From assembly GCA_038226665.1 (NCBI GenBank), contig JBBRQI010000006.1, positions 1 through 64,000 on the forward strand: a stretch of 64,000 bases of DNA. Direction: 5' to 3'. The first letter of the stretch is position 1. Each line of letters opens with the position of its first letter. Shown here in pieces: positions 9,191 through 17,398 of the stretch. Made by a program: the position numbers and the translations under genes. Source of the stretch: SZAS-103 sp038226665 (lineage in GTDB: Bacteria > Pseudomonadota > Gammaproteobacteria > Xanthomonadales > Xanthomonadaceae). The notes beneath the pieces were generated by a model, which saw only the letters and a program-made list of their open reading frames with translations, ran no database searches and was not told the DNA's origin.

Positions 9191-9889
9191 CGAACCTTAG
9201 ATCCGCTTGCTGGAACCGATCGGTTGGACGGAATCATACGAGGGCTGCCACCTCGACTCGTCAAATGCGATTTAACGCGGCTCACAACCATTCGAACAGG
9301 GCCAGCATCAGTGCCGATCGACTGATGCGCAAGGCACGCATCCAGCAATATGACAGAATCAGCTTCCACCATGTCATCGAATCGAAAGGGCTGCGGTTCC
9401 CTTCGCATTGGAGGGGTTTCTAGGGGGTGCCATGGAAATCTCTGTTGGATCCGCACTGGGCAGACCCTTCATTCTAACAGGAGCCCCACTCCAAGACGCA
9501 TCTCGCAGCATGTGCACTGGCTCAAAGAGCCAAGTATAGGCGCGCCCTAGGTTGGACTTGCCTGAGGATCGATTTTGATCCGCGTGTTGCGTTCGCATCA
9601 AGGCATACGCGCCCTTGCCGCGATCAAGGCCAGATCGCACTTCAGGGCGCTGCTTGATTGATGAAGCGGCAAGCACTCAGGATCAGGGCGGGTAAATCGT
9701 TTTGCGTGCGTCAGATACGGTCAAGCGATCCGATCGTCTACCTGAGCGTTGAAAACCGCGAATCTACGCCGTGGCTAACTCTAGCGGCCGAATTCCGGCA
9801 TACAGCGGCCCAAATGCCGTCAATCTAGGACGAAAGCGGGCGACGGCAGCCGACGAGGATGGCCGCCGCCGCCCGCCGGGTCGACCGGA
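9191..9889. other. Gene-free ~700-bp region upstream of wzm
   Basis: No supported gene. Small open frames on both strands lack recognisable motifs and good ribosome sites. The stretch must contain the leftward promoter of the export operon. I looked for a JUMPstart/ops-type element (GGCGGTAG) and did not see one. It marks the boundary between the polysaccharide cluster and core genes. Confidence 0.5.
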
Positions 9890-10111
9890 CTAATGCGTTT
9901 GCTTCACTTCAAACAGGTGGGTCAAACGATCCTTTGCATGCAGTTTTTCGCGCTTCATCTGCGCGAGCGTGGTGTCGTCAAGCGGCAGGACGCCGAGTTC
10001 GGCGTCGAGTACCTGCTTGTCCAACTCTCGATGTCGATGGTAGAGCTGGCGGAATTCGATGTCGGATTTCAGCAGTGCGTCCAGCTCATCACGCGATTGG
10101 CTTTCAAACAT
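9890..10111 (-). CDS. YdcH/SlyX-like small DUF465 protein
   Basis: 73 residues from the ATG at 10111, chosen because AGGAGGT lies eight bases upstream. Longer in-frame versions add sequence without family character. Residues form a helical hairpin with the DUF465 pattern: LLKSDIEFRQLYHRHRELD, then a short turn, then QMKREKLHAKDRL. This matches the YdcH family of small cytoplasmic proteins of unknown function, common in proteobacteria. Single gene with no obvious operon partner. Confidence 0.85.
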   Translation of the reverse strand: MFESQSRDELDALLKSDIEFRQLYHRHRELDKQVLDAELGVLPLDDTTLAQMKREKLHAKDRLTHLFEVKQTH

Positions 10112-10502
10112 GGCGCTTGACCTCCTATGCGTCGGAAAATCATCAGATAGACATGCGAACGCCCCGATCGTTGCCGATGCGGGGCGCTGAGTCTGTCGAA
10201 CTTGGCGTTTGCGAACCCGGTGTTGTTTGCGGGATCGAATCCCTGGAACCTGAGGCGCGAATCTGGAGGCTCCAGATCGCGCGCTGCTCCGGAAAATCGA
10301 CTGCACTCATGGGCCAGATCCTTTCCTCCATGCGTTGGGTCACGCATGGGAATATGAAACTACTCCTGCAAATCGGGCGCCGCAAGTGACACGGCAAGCC
10401 ATTGAATGCATGGAGATCACGATCTCAACCATGGCGATACCTGCGACTCGGCACGTCCGCTGGCATAAGCTGCGCAATGAACGTAACTTGCTGATATATC
10501 TC
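10112..10502. other. Intergenic ~390 bp, nothing recognised
   Basis: Between the ydcH-like start and the 3' end of the OmpA-family gene. It should contain the promoter of the ydcH-like gene. No gene, clear terminator or repeat was recognised. Confidence 0.45.
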
Positions 10503-11483
10503 CTAATTTTTGTTGCGCAGTACAATCACTTCGACCCTCCGATTGCGCTCACGCCCTTGCGGGGTGGCGTTCGGCGCCATGGGCTGCTCGCCGCCAAGAC
10601 CAACCGCTTGCACCCGACTGGCCGGAATTCCGACGGCACGCAACTCATCCTTGATTGCATCGGCACGCTGCTGTGAGAGGCTCAGGTTCGCCTGTGGATT
10701 ACCTTGGTTGTCGGTATGGCCTTCAACACGGAGCCTTGCGCCAGAATTGGCTTGCACGAACGCCACAATGGCCTTGATCCGCGCCTTGGTCGGCGCGTCC
10801 GTGCGCAAGCTGGCCTTTCCGGGCACGAAGGATGCACCAGACAGGACCATCGATGGCCCACGCGGCTCGCGCGCTGGCGCTGGCGGGGGCTTCGGCGGCG
10901 CCGCACCGGTCGCCAGGCCCGCTGCCAACGCGGCTTCCTGTTGCGCGAGCACGGCCTCTTTCGCACGTGCCTCGGCCAACGCATGCGCCTGGTCGGATTC
11001 ATTGCTGGCGATGCCCGCCGCCTGCTCGTTCTGCGCCTGCTGCTCGGCCTGCGCGCGTTGGGCTTCCTCGTCGCGTGCCGTGTTCTGCAATCGCAGGCGC
11101 TCGGCTTCCTGCCGCGCCTGGTCGGCGTCGCGGCGGCTGGCTTCGAGCAGGATGCGGTCATGTTCTCGATCGAGTTGTTCAAGCTGCCGTTCGGCCAGAT
11201 CTGCCTGAGCCGCGAACTGCGCCGCAGCGACCCGGCGTTCGGCGGTGTACAACGCCTGTGCGCGATCCCGCGAATGCGGCGCGGTCTGCGCGAGCTCGGC
11301 AATGGCTTGATGCGCCTTGAACCGATCGACAGCACCAAGCGAACCGAGCGACGGATCGGCTTCAAGCTGGGCAAGTTGACCCGACACGCGTTGCAATTCC
11401 GGATCCTTCGGTTCGCCTGCGGCAAAAACCGGCGCCGTCATCAGCGCCGCAAACAGGGCTGCACAAATCTGAAGTCGATTCAT
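10503..11483 (-). CDS. OmpA-family cell-envelope protein with N-terminal coiled coil
   Basis: 326 residues. A signal peptide (cleavage after PVFAA, about residue 22) is followed by a long Gln/Ala/Glu-rich helical region (~30-195). A Pro-rich linker then leads to an OmpA-like peptidoglycan-binding domain (~210-320) with RVEGHTDNQGNPQANLSLSQ and NRRVEVIV. It is periplasmic or outer-membrane associated. Its start overlaps the stop of the DUF4398 lipoprotein gene by 4 bp (ATGA), so the two are made together and probably interact, with the lipoprotein anchored in the membrane and this protein holding peptidoglycan. Confidence 0.88.
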   Translation of the reverse strand: MNRLQICAALFAALMTAPVFAAGEPKDPELQRVSGQLAQLEADPSLGSLGAVDRFKAHQAIAELAQTAPHSRDRAQALYTAERRVAAAQFAAQADLAERQLEQLDREHDRILLEASRRDADQARQEAERLRLQNTARDEEAQRAQAEQQAQNEQAAGIASNESDQAHALAEARAKEAVLAQQEAALAAGLATGAAPPKPPPAPAREPRGPSMVLSGASFVPGKASLRTDAPTKARIKAIVAFVQANSGARLRVEGHTDNQGNPQANLSLSQQRADAIKDELRAVGIPASRVQAVGLGGEQPMAPNATPQGRERNRRVEVIVLRNKN

Positions 11484-11863
11484 TTCAGCGGCTCCTGCTC
11501 AAGCAGGCGTCGACGCAGGTTCGTGTTGTCCTCGGTCTTGGCAGCAACTGCGGATTGCGCAGCGAGCGCGCGACCCTTGGCGCGGGCGAGATCGGCATCG
11601 GCCTGGGCCGCTGCGGCGAGCTGGCGTGCCCGATCGAAGTCGTCCTTGGCCATCGCGACCTGGGCTGCGTCCACGTCGTTGTGCGCCGCAGCGAGTTCGT
11701 CGGCCGCATAACGCTGGCCATCGGGCGTTGAGGCGATCGTGATCGCCGCATCGGCGGCGCCGATTTCGGCGGTCGGCGGCGGCAAGCTGGCGCAGCCCGT
11801 CAGTACAACGAGCAAGACGACTGCTGTCGCGGTACGATGGATTTTTCGTCGCGATGGTGTCAT
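11480..11863 (-). CDS. DUF4398-type lipoprotein
   Basis: 127 residues from the ATG at 11863. Signal peptide with lipobox LTGC (Cys24) followed by SLPPP, then an Ala-rich helical domain with the DUF4398 pattern (AADELAAAHNDVDAAQVAMA and DFDRARQLAAAAQADADLA). Such lipoproteins are regularly encoded with OmpA-domain partners, as here. The gene diverges from pilU with about 94 bp between the two starts, so both promoters lie in 11864-11957. Confidence 0.86.
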   Translation of the reverse strand: MTPSRRKIHRTATAVVLLVVLTGCASLPPPTAEIGAADAAITIASTPDGQRYAADELAAAHNDVDAAQVAMAKDDFDRARQLAAAAQADADLARAKGRALAAQSAVAAKTEDNTNLRRRLLEQEPLK

Positions 11864-11957
11864 AAGAATTCCACGGGGACGGTGGCCGTCGCGGCTATTG
11901 TCCGAAGCTACCCGCGCGCTTGCAACGACCGCGCCCACCGTACTGGGGAACGACAAG

Positions 11958-13091
11958 ATGGACATCGAATACTTCCTGAAGCTGATGGCCGAGAAAAACG
12001 CCTCGGATCTGTTCCTGACGACCGGCGCGCCGGTGAACATGAAGGTCGAGGGCAAACTGTACGCCCTTGGCAACACCGGATTGCCGCCGGGCCTGGTCAA
12101 GAAGATCGCATATTCGCTGATGGACGAAACCCAGGTGCCGGTCTTCGAGCGGGATCTCGAGATGAACATGGCGATCTCCGTCACCGACGCCGGCCGCTTC
12201 CGGGTGAACGTTTTCAAGCAGCGCGGCGAGATCGGCATGGTGATCCGCGCGATCAAGAGCGACATCCCGAGCATCGAGGACCTCAAGCTTCCAACGATCC
12301 TCAAGGACATCGTGCTCGAGCCGCGTGGCCTCGTCCTGCTAGTCGGCTCCACTGGTTCGGGAAAGTCGACGACCCTGGCCTCGATGATCGATCATCGCAA
12401 CAGCAACGTCACCGGCCACATCCTCACCATCGAGGATCCGATCGAATTCCTGCACCGGCACAAAAAGTCCATCGTCAACCAGCGCGAGGTCGGTCTCGAC
12501 ACCCACGCCTTTCACAACGCGCTCAAGAACGCGATGCGCGAGGCGCCCGACCTGATCCTGATCGGCGAAATCCTCGATGCGACCACCATGGAGGCGGCGA
12601 TCGCCTTCGCCGAAACCGGCCACCTGTGCCTGGCGACATTGCACTCGAACAACGCCGACCAGACCCTCGAGCGCATCCTCAACTTCTTCCCGGAATCGGC
12701 GCACAAGAACATCCTGATGAACCTCGCGCTGAACCTGAAGGCGGTGATTTCGCAGCGCCTGGTGATCGGCATGGACGGCAAGCGCATCCCCGCCAGCGAG
12801 ATCCTGATCAACACGCCGATGATCCGCGACCTGATCCGCCGCGGCGAAGTCCACGAGGTCAAGCAGGCGATGGAAGAGTCCCTGCAGGAAGGCATGCACA
12901 GCTTCGACCAGTCGTTGTACAAGATGTACAAGGAAGGCCGCGCCGAACTCGAGGAAGTGCTGCGCAAGGCCGACTCGCGCGACGGGCTCGCATTGAAGAT
13001 CAGGCTCTCGGAAGGCGCATCCGGGGAACACGATCCGTACGCGGAAGTGTTCGATGGAAACGCCAACGTGACCCAGGGCGGCGCGTACTAG
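11958..13091 (+). CDS. pilU: PilU-type twitching-motility ATPase with altered Walker B box
   Basis: 377 residues, starting MDIEYFLKLMAEKNASDLF, the usual start of PilU/PilT retraction ATPases. Walker A GSTGSGKST is intact, as are the Asp box (TIEDPIEF), the His box (TGHLCLATLHSNNADQTLER) and a PilU-like C-terminus with MHSFDQSLYKMYKEG. PilU assists PilT in disassembling type IV pili. The Walker B stretch reads LILIGEILD, whereas family members have GEIR; here CTC (Leu) replaces the conserved Arg, a one-base difference from CGC. pilT is not adjacent in this window. Confidence 0.92.
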   Translation: MDIEYFLKLMAEKNASDLFLTTGAPVNMKVEGKLYALGNTGLPPGLVKKIAYSLMDETQVPVFERDLEMNMAISVTDAGRFRVNVFKQRGEIGMVIRAIKSDIPSIEDLKLPTILKDIVLEPRGLVLLVGSTGSGKSTTLASMIDHRNSNVTGHILTIEDPIEFLHRHKKSIVNQREVGLDTHAFHNALKNAMREAPDLILIGEILDATTMEAAIAFAETGHLCLATLHSNNADQTLERILNFFPESAHKNILMNLALNLKAVISQRLVIGMDGKRIPASEILINTPMIRDLIRRGEVHEVKQAMEESLQEGMHSFDQSLYKMYKEGRAELEEVLRKADSRDGLALKIRLSEGASGEHDPYAEVFDGNANVTQGGAY

Positions 13092-13106
13092 CGCCGCCAT
13101 GACAAC

Positions 13107-13775
13107 CTAGGACGCGGTCGGGACGTCCGGTTGATTTTCCGGGCGCGCCGCGTCGAACGCCGGCATCGCCATGCAGCTTTCGTAGATGCGACGAATGGTC
13201 GGATAGGGCTCAAGGTCGACGCTGAACCGGCGCGCGTTGTAGACCTGCGGCACCAAACAGCAATCCGCAAGTCCGGGCGTTTCGCCGTCGCAGAACGTGC
13301 CGGTGGAAAGATGCTCCGAAAGCATCTCCTCGACCGCGCCGAAACCTTCGCGGATCCAGTGCCGCACCCATTCGTCGCGCTCTGGCGACGGCACGTTCCA
13401 GACGTTCTCGAAATGCTGCAGCACGCGCAGGTTGTTGAGCGGATGCACGTCGCAGGCGATCGCTTGCGCAATGGCGCGCGCACGTGCGCGATCACGGGCG
13501 GTGGCTGGCAACAGCGGAGGATCCGGCCAGGTTTCGTCGAGGTATTCGATGATCGCCATCGATTGTCGGAAGGTGCGATGGCCATGCATTAGCGCAGGCA
13601 CCAGCGACTGCGGGTGGATCGCGCGGTATTCCGGCATGTGGTGCTGGCCGCCGGCTTCGAGCAGGTGCACGGGCACGATCTCGTAATGCAGGTGCTTGAG
13701 ATTCAACGCGATGCGCACGCGATAGGCCGCGCTCGAACGCCAGTAGCTGTAGAGCTTCAGCTTGTCGTGGATCAT
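13107..13775 (-). CDS. maiA: Maleylacetoacetate isomerase (zeta-class GST)
   Basis: 222 residues from the ATG at 13775 (an ATG six codons upstream is possible). The N-terminal thioredoxin-like domain begins KLYSYWRSSAAYRVRIALN, the signature of bacterial MaiA with the active-site Ser pair. SLVPAL and QSMAIIEYLDE follow, then an all-helical GST C-domain. It isomerises maleylacetoacetate to fumarylacetoacetate using glutathione, the fourth step from tyrosine via homogentisate. It lies 122 bp downstream of the FAH-family gene on the same strand. hmgA and hpd, the preceding steps, are 22 kb away in this window. Confidence 0.93.
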   Translation of the reverse strand: MIHDKLKLYSYWRSSAAYRVRIALNLKHLHYEIVPVHLLEAGGQHHMPEYRAIHPQSLVPALMHGHRTFRQSMAIIEYLDETWPDPPLLPATARDRARARAIAQAIACDVHPLNNLRVLQHFENVWNVPSPERDEWVRHWIREGFGAVEEMLSEHLSTGTFCDGETPGLADCCLVPQVYNARRFSVDLEPYPTIRRIYESCMAMPAFDAARPENQPDVPTAS

Positions 13776-13897
13776 CGCGCCCCCGGTGGGCATCCTGCGC
13801 CCAGCCCACGCAGGCTAGCCTTTGTAGTCGCGGATGAAAAGCACCCGGAGCCCCGACCCGACGCACGGCCATCGGCGCGCCGCTGAACGGGCCGACA

Positions 13898-14881
13898 TCA
13901 ATCGGCGTGGCGTATGGATTGCTCGATCGCGCCGAATACACTGCGGCCCGCATGGTCGAGCATTTCGATTCGCACGACATCGCCGAACGCCATGAACGGC
14001 GTGATCGGCGCGCCGGTTTCCAGCGTTTCGACAGTGCGCTTTTCGGCGAAGCACGACGCCCCCAGCGATGTGTTCTCGTTCGCCACGGTGCCCGAGCCGA
14101 CGATGGTGCCGGCACTCAGCGGCCGCGTCTTCGCCGCGTGTGCGACGAGTTGGGCGAAATCGAACTGCATGTCTACGCCAGCTTCCGGCGCGCCGAACCA
14201 TGCACCGTTGATATGCGTGAGCATCGCCAGATGCAGCTTGTTGTCGCGCCACGCATCGCCCAGTTCGTCGGGCGTGACGAATACCGGCGACAGCGCTGAA
14301 CGCGGCTTGGATTGCAGGAAACCGAAGCCTTTCGCGAGTTCGTTCGGAATCAGGTTGCGCAGGCTCACGTCGTTGACCAAGCCGATCAGCTGGATGTGCG
14401 CGGCCGCATCCGCGGGAGATGCAGCCATCGGCACATCGTCGGTCACGACAACGACTTCGGCTTCGAGATCGATGCCATAACTCGCATCGGGCACCAGTAC
14501 CGGGTCGCGGGGACCATAAAATCCTGCGCTGACAGCCTGGTACATCAGTGGATCGGTGTAGAAACTCGCAGGCACCTCGGCGCCGCGCGCACGGCGCACG
14601 CGCTCGACATGCGGCAGGTAGGCACTGCCATCGACGAATTCGTAAGCGCGCGGCATTGGCGCAGCGAGTTGGGTCATGTCCAGGTCGAACGCTGCTTCGA
14701 CATCACCAGCATTCAATCGCTCCGACAACGCATTCAGGCGCGGCGCGACGTTCGACCAGTCTTCCAGTGCGCGCTGCATCGTGTCGGCGATGCCGGCTGC
14801 GCGCACAGCGCGTACAAGGTCGCGCGAAACCACAATCAAGGTTCCGTCGCGACCACCTTCTTTCAAAGAGCCCAGTTTCAT
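13898..14881 (-). CDS. fahA: Fumarylacetoacetate hydrolase family protein
   Basis: 327 residues from the ATG at 14881. The C-terminal FAH fold carries the metal-site stretches DLEAEVVVVTDDVPM and GLVNDVSLRNLIPNEL plus the GTIVGSGTVANEN loop. It cleaves fumarylacetoacetate to fumarate and acetoacetate, ending tyrosine catabolism, which fits the neighbouring maiA. The N-terminus MKLGSLKEGGRDG is copied in a short open frame directly upstream that ends in a 4-bp ATGA overlap with this start, so translation is likely coupled. It could be a paralogue acting on related acylpyruvates. Confidence 0.9.
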   Translation of the reverse strand: MKLGSLKEGGRDGTLIVVSRDLVRAVRAAGIADTMQRALEDWSNVAPRLNALSERLNAGDVEAAFDLDMTQLAAPMPRAYEFVDGSAYLPHVERVRRARGAEVPASFYTDPLMYQAVSAGFYGPRDPVLVPDASYGIDLEAEVVVVTDDVPMAASPADAAAHIQLIGLVNDVSLRNLIPNELAKGFGFLQSKPRSALSPVFVTPDELGDAWRDNKLHLAMLTHINGAWFGAPEAGVDMQFDFAQLVAHAAKTRPLSAGTIVGSGTVANENTSLGASCFAEKRTVETLETGAPITPFMAFGDVVRIEMLDHAGRSVFGAIEQSIRHAD

Positions 14882-15009
14882 TCCGATTCTCCATCCAGCC
14901 CAGGCATCAATGCGTCGGCGCTCGTCGGCGGTAGCTGCCATTCAAGGCTTCTGCCGAAAGTGCCGCCTCGCCAGTCGCGGCTGCCTTCCTTGAGTGAACC
15001 GAGTTTCAT
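14878..15009 (-). CDS. Short leader peptide duplicating the FahA N-terminus
   Basis: A 43-residue open frame from the ATG at 15009. It begins MKLGSLKEGSRDW, nearly the same as MKLGSLKEGGRDG at the FahA start, and then diverges. It stops in TGA overlapping the fahA ATG (ATGA). The DNA also resembles the fahA start but differs at wobble positions, so it is not a very recent copy. It could be the remnant of a former tandem gene, a translated coupling leader, or an older start region. No ribosome site stands out. Whether it is translated is unknown. Confidence 0.45.
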   Translation of the reverse strand: MKLGSLKEGSRDWRGGTFGRSLEWQLPPTSADALMPGLDGESE

Positions 15010-15120
15010 GCAATCCATTCCATCTGCCAGAGACGGCGAATTGTACGCTGCCGACTCGCGTGGTGATTCGCGAAGGCGACGCCGTGAATGTGGCGACGCC
15101 GTCCCACCGATCACACAAAC

Positions 15121-15142
15121 AAAAAACCCGCCGAGTGGCGGG
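15121..15142 (-). terminator. Rho-independent terminator after tRNA-Gln
   Basis: On the minus strand a stem GCCCGCC/GGCGGGT-type hairpin (six perfect GC pairs, 4-base loop) is followed directly by six T residues. It lies 37 bp past the tRNA 3' end and would end transcription of the tRNA, and of rplM-rpsI if they are read through. Confidence 0.85.
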
Positions 15143-15179
15143 CTTTGGTTGCCGTGTCGTTGGTGCCGCGGACTTCTGT

Positions 15180-15253
15180 TGGCAGCCCCGGATGGATTCG
15201 AACCACCGATGCCTGAGTCAGAGTCAGGTGCCTTACCGCTTGGCGACGGGGCT
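15180..15253 (-). tRNA. tRNA-Gln (anticodon CUG)
   Basis: A 74-nt cloverleaf on the minus strand. The acceptor stem AGCCCCG pairs with CGGGGCT, followed by discriminator G and an encoded CCA. The D arm has GCCAAGCGGTAAGGC, typical of bacterial tRNA-Gln. The anticodon stem is CCTGA/TCAGG with loop CTCTGAC giving anticodon CUG. The T arm has GGTTCGAATCC. It begins 46 bp after the rpsI stop codon on the same strand. Confidence 0.95.
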
Positions 15254-15299
15254 ATGGAACTGATTCGAACGTAAGAAATGATTCCAGTGCGACGAATGA

Positions 15300-15695
15300 T
15301 CAGCGCTTCGAGAACTGGGTCGCGCGACGCGCCTTATGCAGGCCGACCTTCTTCCGCTCGACTTCGCGCGCATCGCGGGTCATGAAACCGGCCTTGCGCA
15401 GGTCGGACTTCAGGGTTTCGTCGTACACGACCAGCGCGCGCGAGATGCCGAGGCGGATCGCGCCCGCCTGGCCGGTGCTGCCACCGCCGGCGACCGTGAC
15501 ATTGATGTCGAAGGTCTCGGTGTGCTTGGTCAGTTCGAGCGGCTGGCGCACGATCATGCGTGACGTTTCGCGGCCGAAGAATTCGTCCAGCGGACGCTCG
15601 TTGACCGTAATGCTGCCATTGCCGCTGCGCATGAACACGCGCGCGGTGGAGGACTTGCGACGGCCGGTGCCGTAGGAATGCTGAGAAGTGGCCAT
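15300..15695 (-). CDS. rpsI: 30S ribosomal protein S9
   Basis: 131 residues with the S9 hallmarks: YGTGRRKSSTARVF near the N-terminus, VAGGGSTGQAGAIRLGISRAL in the middle and the basic tail KARRATQFSKR that contacts P-site tRNA. It is one residue longer than E. coli S9. Its ATG overlaps the rplM stop by one base (TAATG), giving translational coupling in the universal rplM-rpsI operon. A tRNA-Gln gene follows 46 bp downstream on the same strand. Confidence 0.98.
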   Translation of the reverse strand: MATSQHSYGTGRRKSSTARVFMRSGNGSITVNERPLDEFFGRETSRMIVRQPLELTKHTETFDINVTVAGGGSTGQAGAIRLGISRALVVYDETLKSDLRKAGFMTRDAREVERKKVGLHKARRATQFSKR

Positions 15696-16123
15696 TAAAT
15701 ATCCAGAACCTGCGGCTGCTGCGCCTCGTGCGGATGGTTGGAACCGCTGTAGACCTTGAGCTTGCGGAACATCGCGCGGCCGAGCGGATTCTTCGGGAGC
15801 ATGCCCTTGACCGCGATCTCGATCACGCGCTCGGGCTTGCGATGCAGCATCTGGCCGAGCGACTCGGACTTCAGGTTGCCGATGTAGCCGGTGAACCGGT
15901 AATACATCTTGTCGGTGAGTTTCTTGCCGGTCACGGCGATCTTCTCGGCGTTGATCACGACGAGGTAGTCGCCGGTATCAACGTGCGGGGTGTAGACCGG
16001 TTTGTGTTTGCCGCGCAGACGCGTGGCGAGCTCGGAACAAAGGCGGCCAAGGGTCTTGCCCGAGGCATCCACCAGATACCAATCACGCTGCACGGTCTCC
16101 GACTTGGCGCTGAAAGTCTTCAT
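15695..16123 (-). CDS. rplM: 50S ribosomal protein L13
   Basis: 142 residues from the ATG at 16123 with GGAG five bases upstream; this matches the E. coli length. Contains YLVDASGKTLGRLCSELA, VVINAEKIAVTGKK and the C-terminal GSNHPHEAQQPQ, all typical of L13. It is the first gene of the rplM-rpsI operon. The leader (16124-16225), shared with the divergent GlcF-like gene, contains an inverted repeat GCCGG/CCGGC, a possible regulatory hairpin, though no known L13 leader could be identified. Confidence 0.98.
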   Translation of the reverse strand: MKTFSAKSETVQRDWYLVDASGKTLGRLCSELATRLRGKHKPVYTPHVDTGDYLVVINAEKIAVTGKKLTDKMYYRFTGYIGNLKSESLGQMLHRKPERVIEIAVKGMLPKNPLGRAMFRKLKVYSGSNHPHEAQQPQVLDI

Positions 16124-16225
16124 CACAGCTCCAACGGGAACGTTTGGGGAATCAAAGAGCCGGAATGATACCGGCCTTTCCGGAGCAAGGCAAGCCACCG
16201 CGAACCCGCGTGCTAGCATCCCCTG

Positions 16226-17398
16226 ATGCCCGCAGCCGCCCCTGCCAGCGCAGTTGAAGCCGCTCGTTCGCAAGCCGTCGATTCACTGCTGGCGCTAGCC
16301 GATCGCTGCGTGCAATGCGGCCTGTGCCTGCCAAGCTGTCCGACTTATTCGCTTGATCGCAACGAGGCCGAAACTCCTCGCGGCAGGATTGCAATCGTGC
16401 ACGCATTCGCCGACGGCGCGCTGACGCCGGACGCGGTGGCGGACGCACACCTCGACCATTGCCTCGGCTGCCGCCGCTGCGAAGCCGTGTGTCCAGCCGG
16501 CGTGCAGTACGGCGAATTGCTGGTCGAGGCGCGGCATCGCCAACGCGAACGGCGAGGTGCAGGATTGCGACAGCGTTCGATTGAATGGCTGGCCACGCGC
16601 CCTGCACTGCTGGATCGATTGCTCGGCGTGTACCGCGTGTTCTATCCCGTGTTGCCGAAACTGTTGCCGCGACCGCCGCGCAGGATTCAATACAATGCCT
16701 CGCAGTCTTCGAGGACTTCGCAATCCAGCGTTGCCCTGTTTCGTGGTTGCGTTGCGCGTCGTTATGATGGACAGGCGCATGCCGCGCTTGCACAACTGTG
16801 TCGCGTCGCCGGCTTCGACGTGGCGATCCCCGCCGCGCAAACCTGCTGCGGCGCCTTGCATGCGCATGCGGGCGCGAAGGCAGCCTCCTCGCAACTCGCG
16901 CAACGCAATCGTTCGGCATTCGCATCAGGTATTCCCGTACTGACTTCAGCGACCGGCTGCCACGAGTCGCTCGCCGAAGCACTCGACGGCCATGCGCCGG
17001 TGCGCGATGCCTGCGCGTTCCTGCTGCAGCACGCCGAGGCGTTGCGCTTCCGTCCGGCGCATGCGCGCGTCGCCCTGCATGTTCCGTGCACGCAGCGCTC
17101 TGTCGTGCGCAGCGATGCGGCTTTGCGCGCGTTGCTTGCGCGGATTCCGAATCTGGATCTGGTCGAATTGCCCGACAGCGGCTGCTGCGGCGCGGCCGGC
17201 AGTTACATGTTCGACCAACCCGAGCGCGCGCGCGCATTGCGCCAGCCGCTGCTCGAAGCGTTCGCCGCCAGTGGCGCGACGCTGCTGCTTTCGGCGAACA
17301 TCGGCTGTCGGCTGCATCTCGCGATGGGCGACGCGAACAACCCCGTGCAGCATCCGCTGGAATTCCTGGCCGAACATCTCGTCGAGCGATCCGCATGA
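16226..17398 (+). CDS. GlcF-like (Fe-S)-binding protein, glycolate oxidase iron-sulfur subunit type
   Basis: 390 residues. The N-terminal half has two 4Fe-4S motifs, CVQCGLCLPSCPTY and CLGCRRCEAVCPAGV. The C-terminal half has two cysteine-rich CCG domains (TCCGALHAHAG and SGCCGAAGSYMF). This layout is that of GlcF, which passes electrons from glycolate/lactate-type FAD oxidases to quinones. No glcD or glcE partner is adjacent, so the electron donor is not known. The stop overlaps the coq7 start (ATGA), linking it to ubiquinone synthesis. It diverges from rplM. Confidence 0.85.
   Translation: MPAAAPASAVEAARSQAVDSLLALADRCVQCGLCLPSCPTYSLDRNEAETPRGRIAIVHAFADGALTPDAVADAHLDHCLGCRRCEAVCPAGVQYGELLVEARHRQRERRGAGLRQRSIEWLATRPALLDRLLGVYRVFYPVLPKLLPRPPRRIQYNASQSSRTSQSSVALFRGCVARRYDGQAHAALAQLCRVAGFDVAIPAAQTCCGALHAHAGAKAASSQLAQRNRSAFASGIPVLTSATGCHESLAEALDGHAPVRDACAFLLQHAEALRFRPAHARVALHVPCTQRSVVRSDAALRALLARIPNLDLVELPDSGCCGAAGSYMFDQPERARALRQPLLEAFAASGATLLLSANIGCRLHLAMGDANNPVQHPLEFLAEHLVERSA

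Noticed and set aside
9191..9889. Possible JUMPstart/ops element or small genes upstream of wzm
   Set aside because: No GGCGGTAG core found, and the open frames have no ribosome sites or recognisable motifs.
16124..16225. L13 autoregulatory leader
   Set aside because: An inverted repeat GCCGG/CCGGC is present, but it does not match a leader I can name; kept only as a note in the rplM entry.
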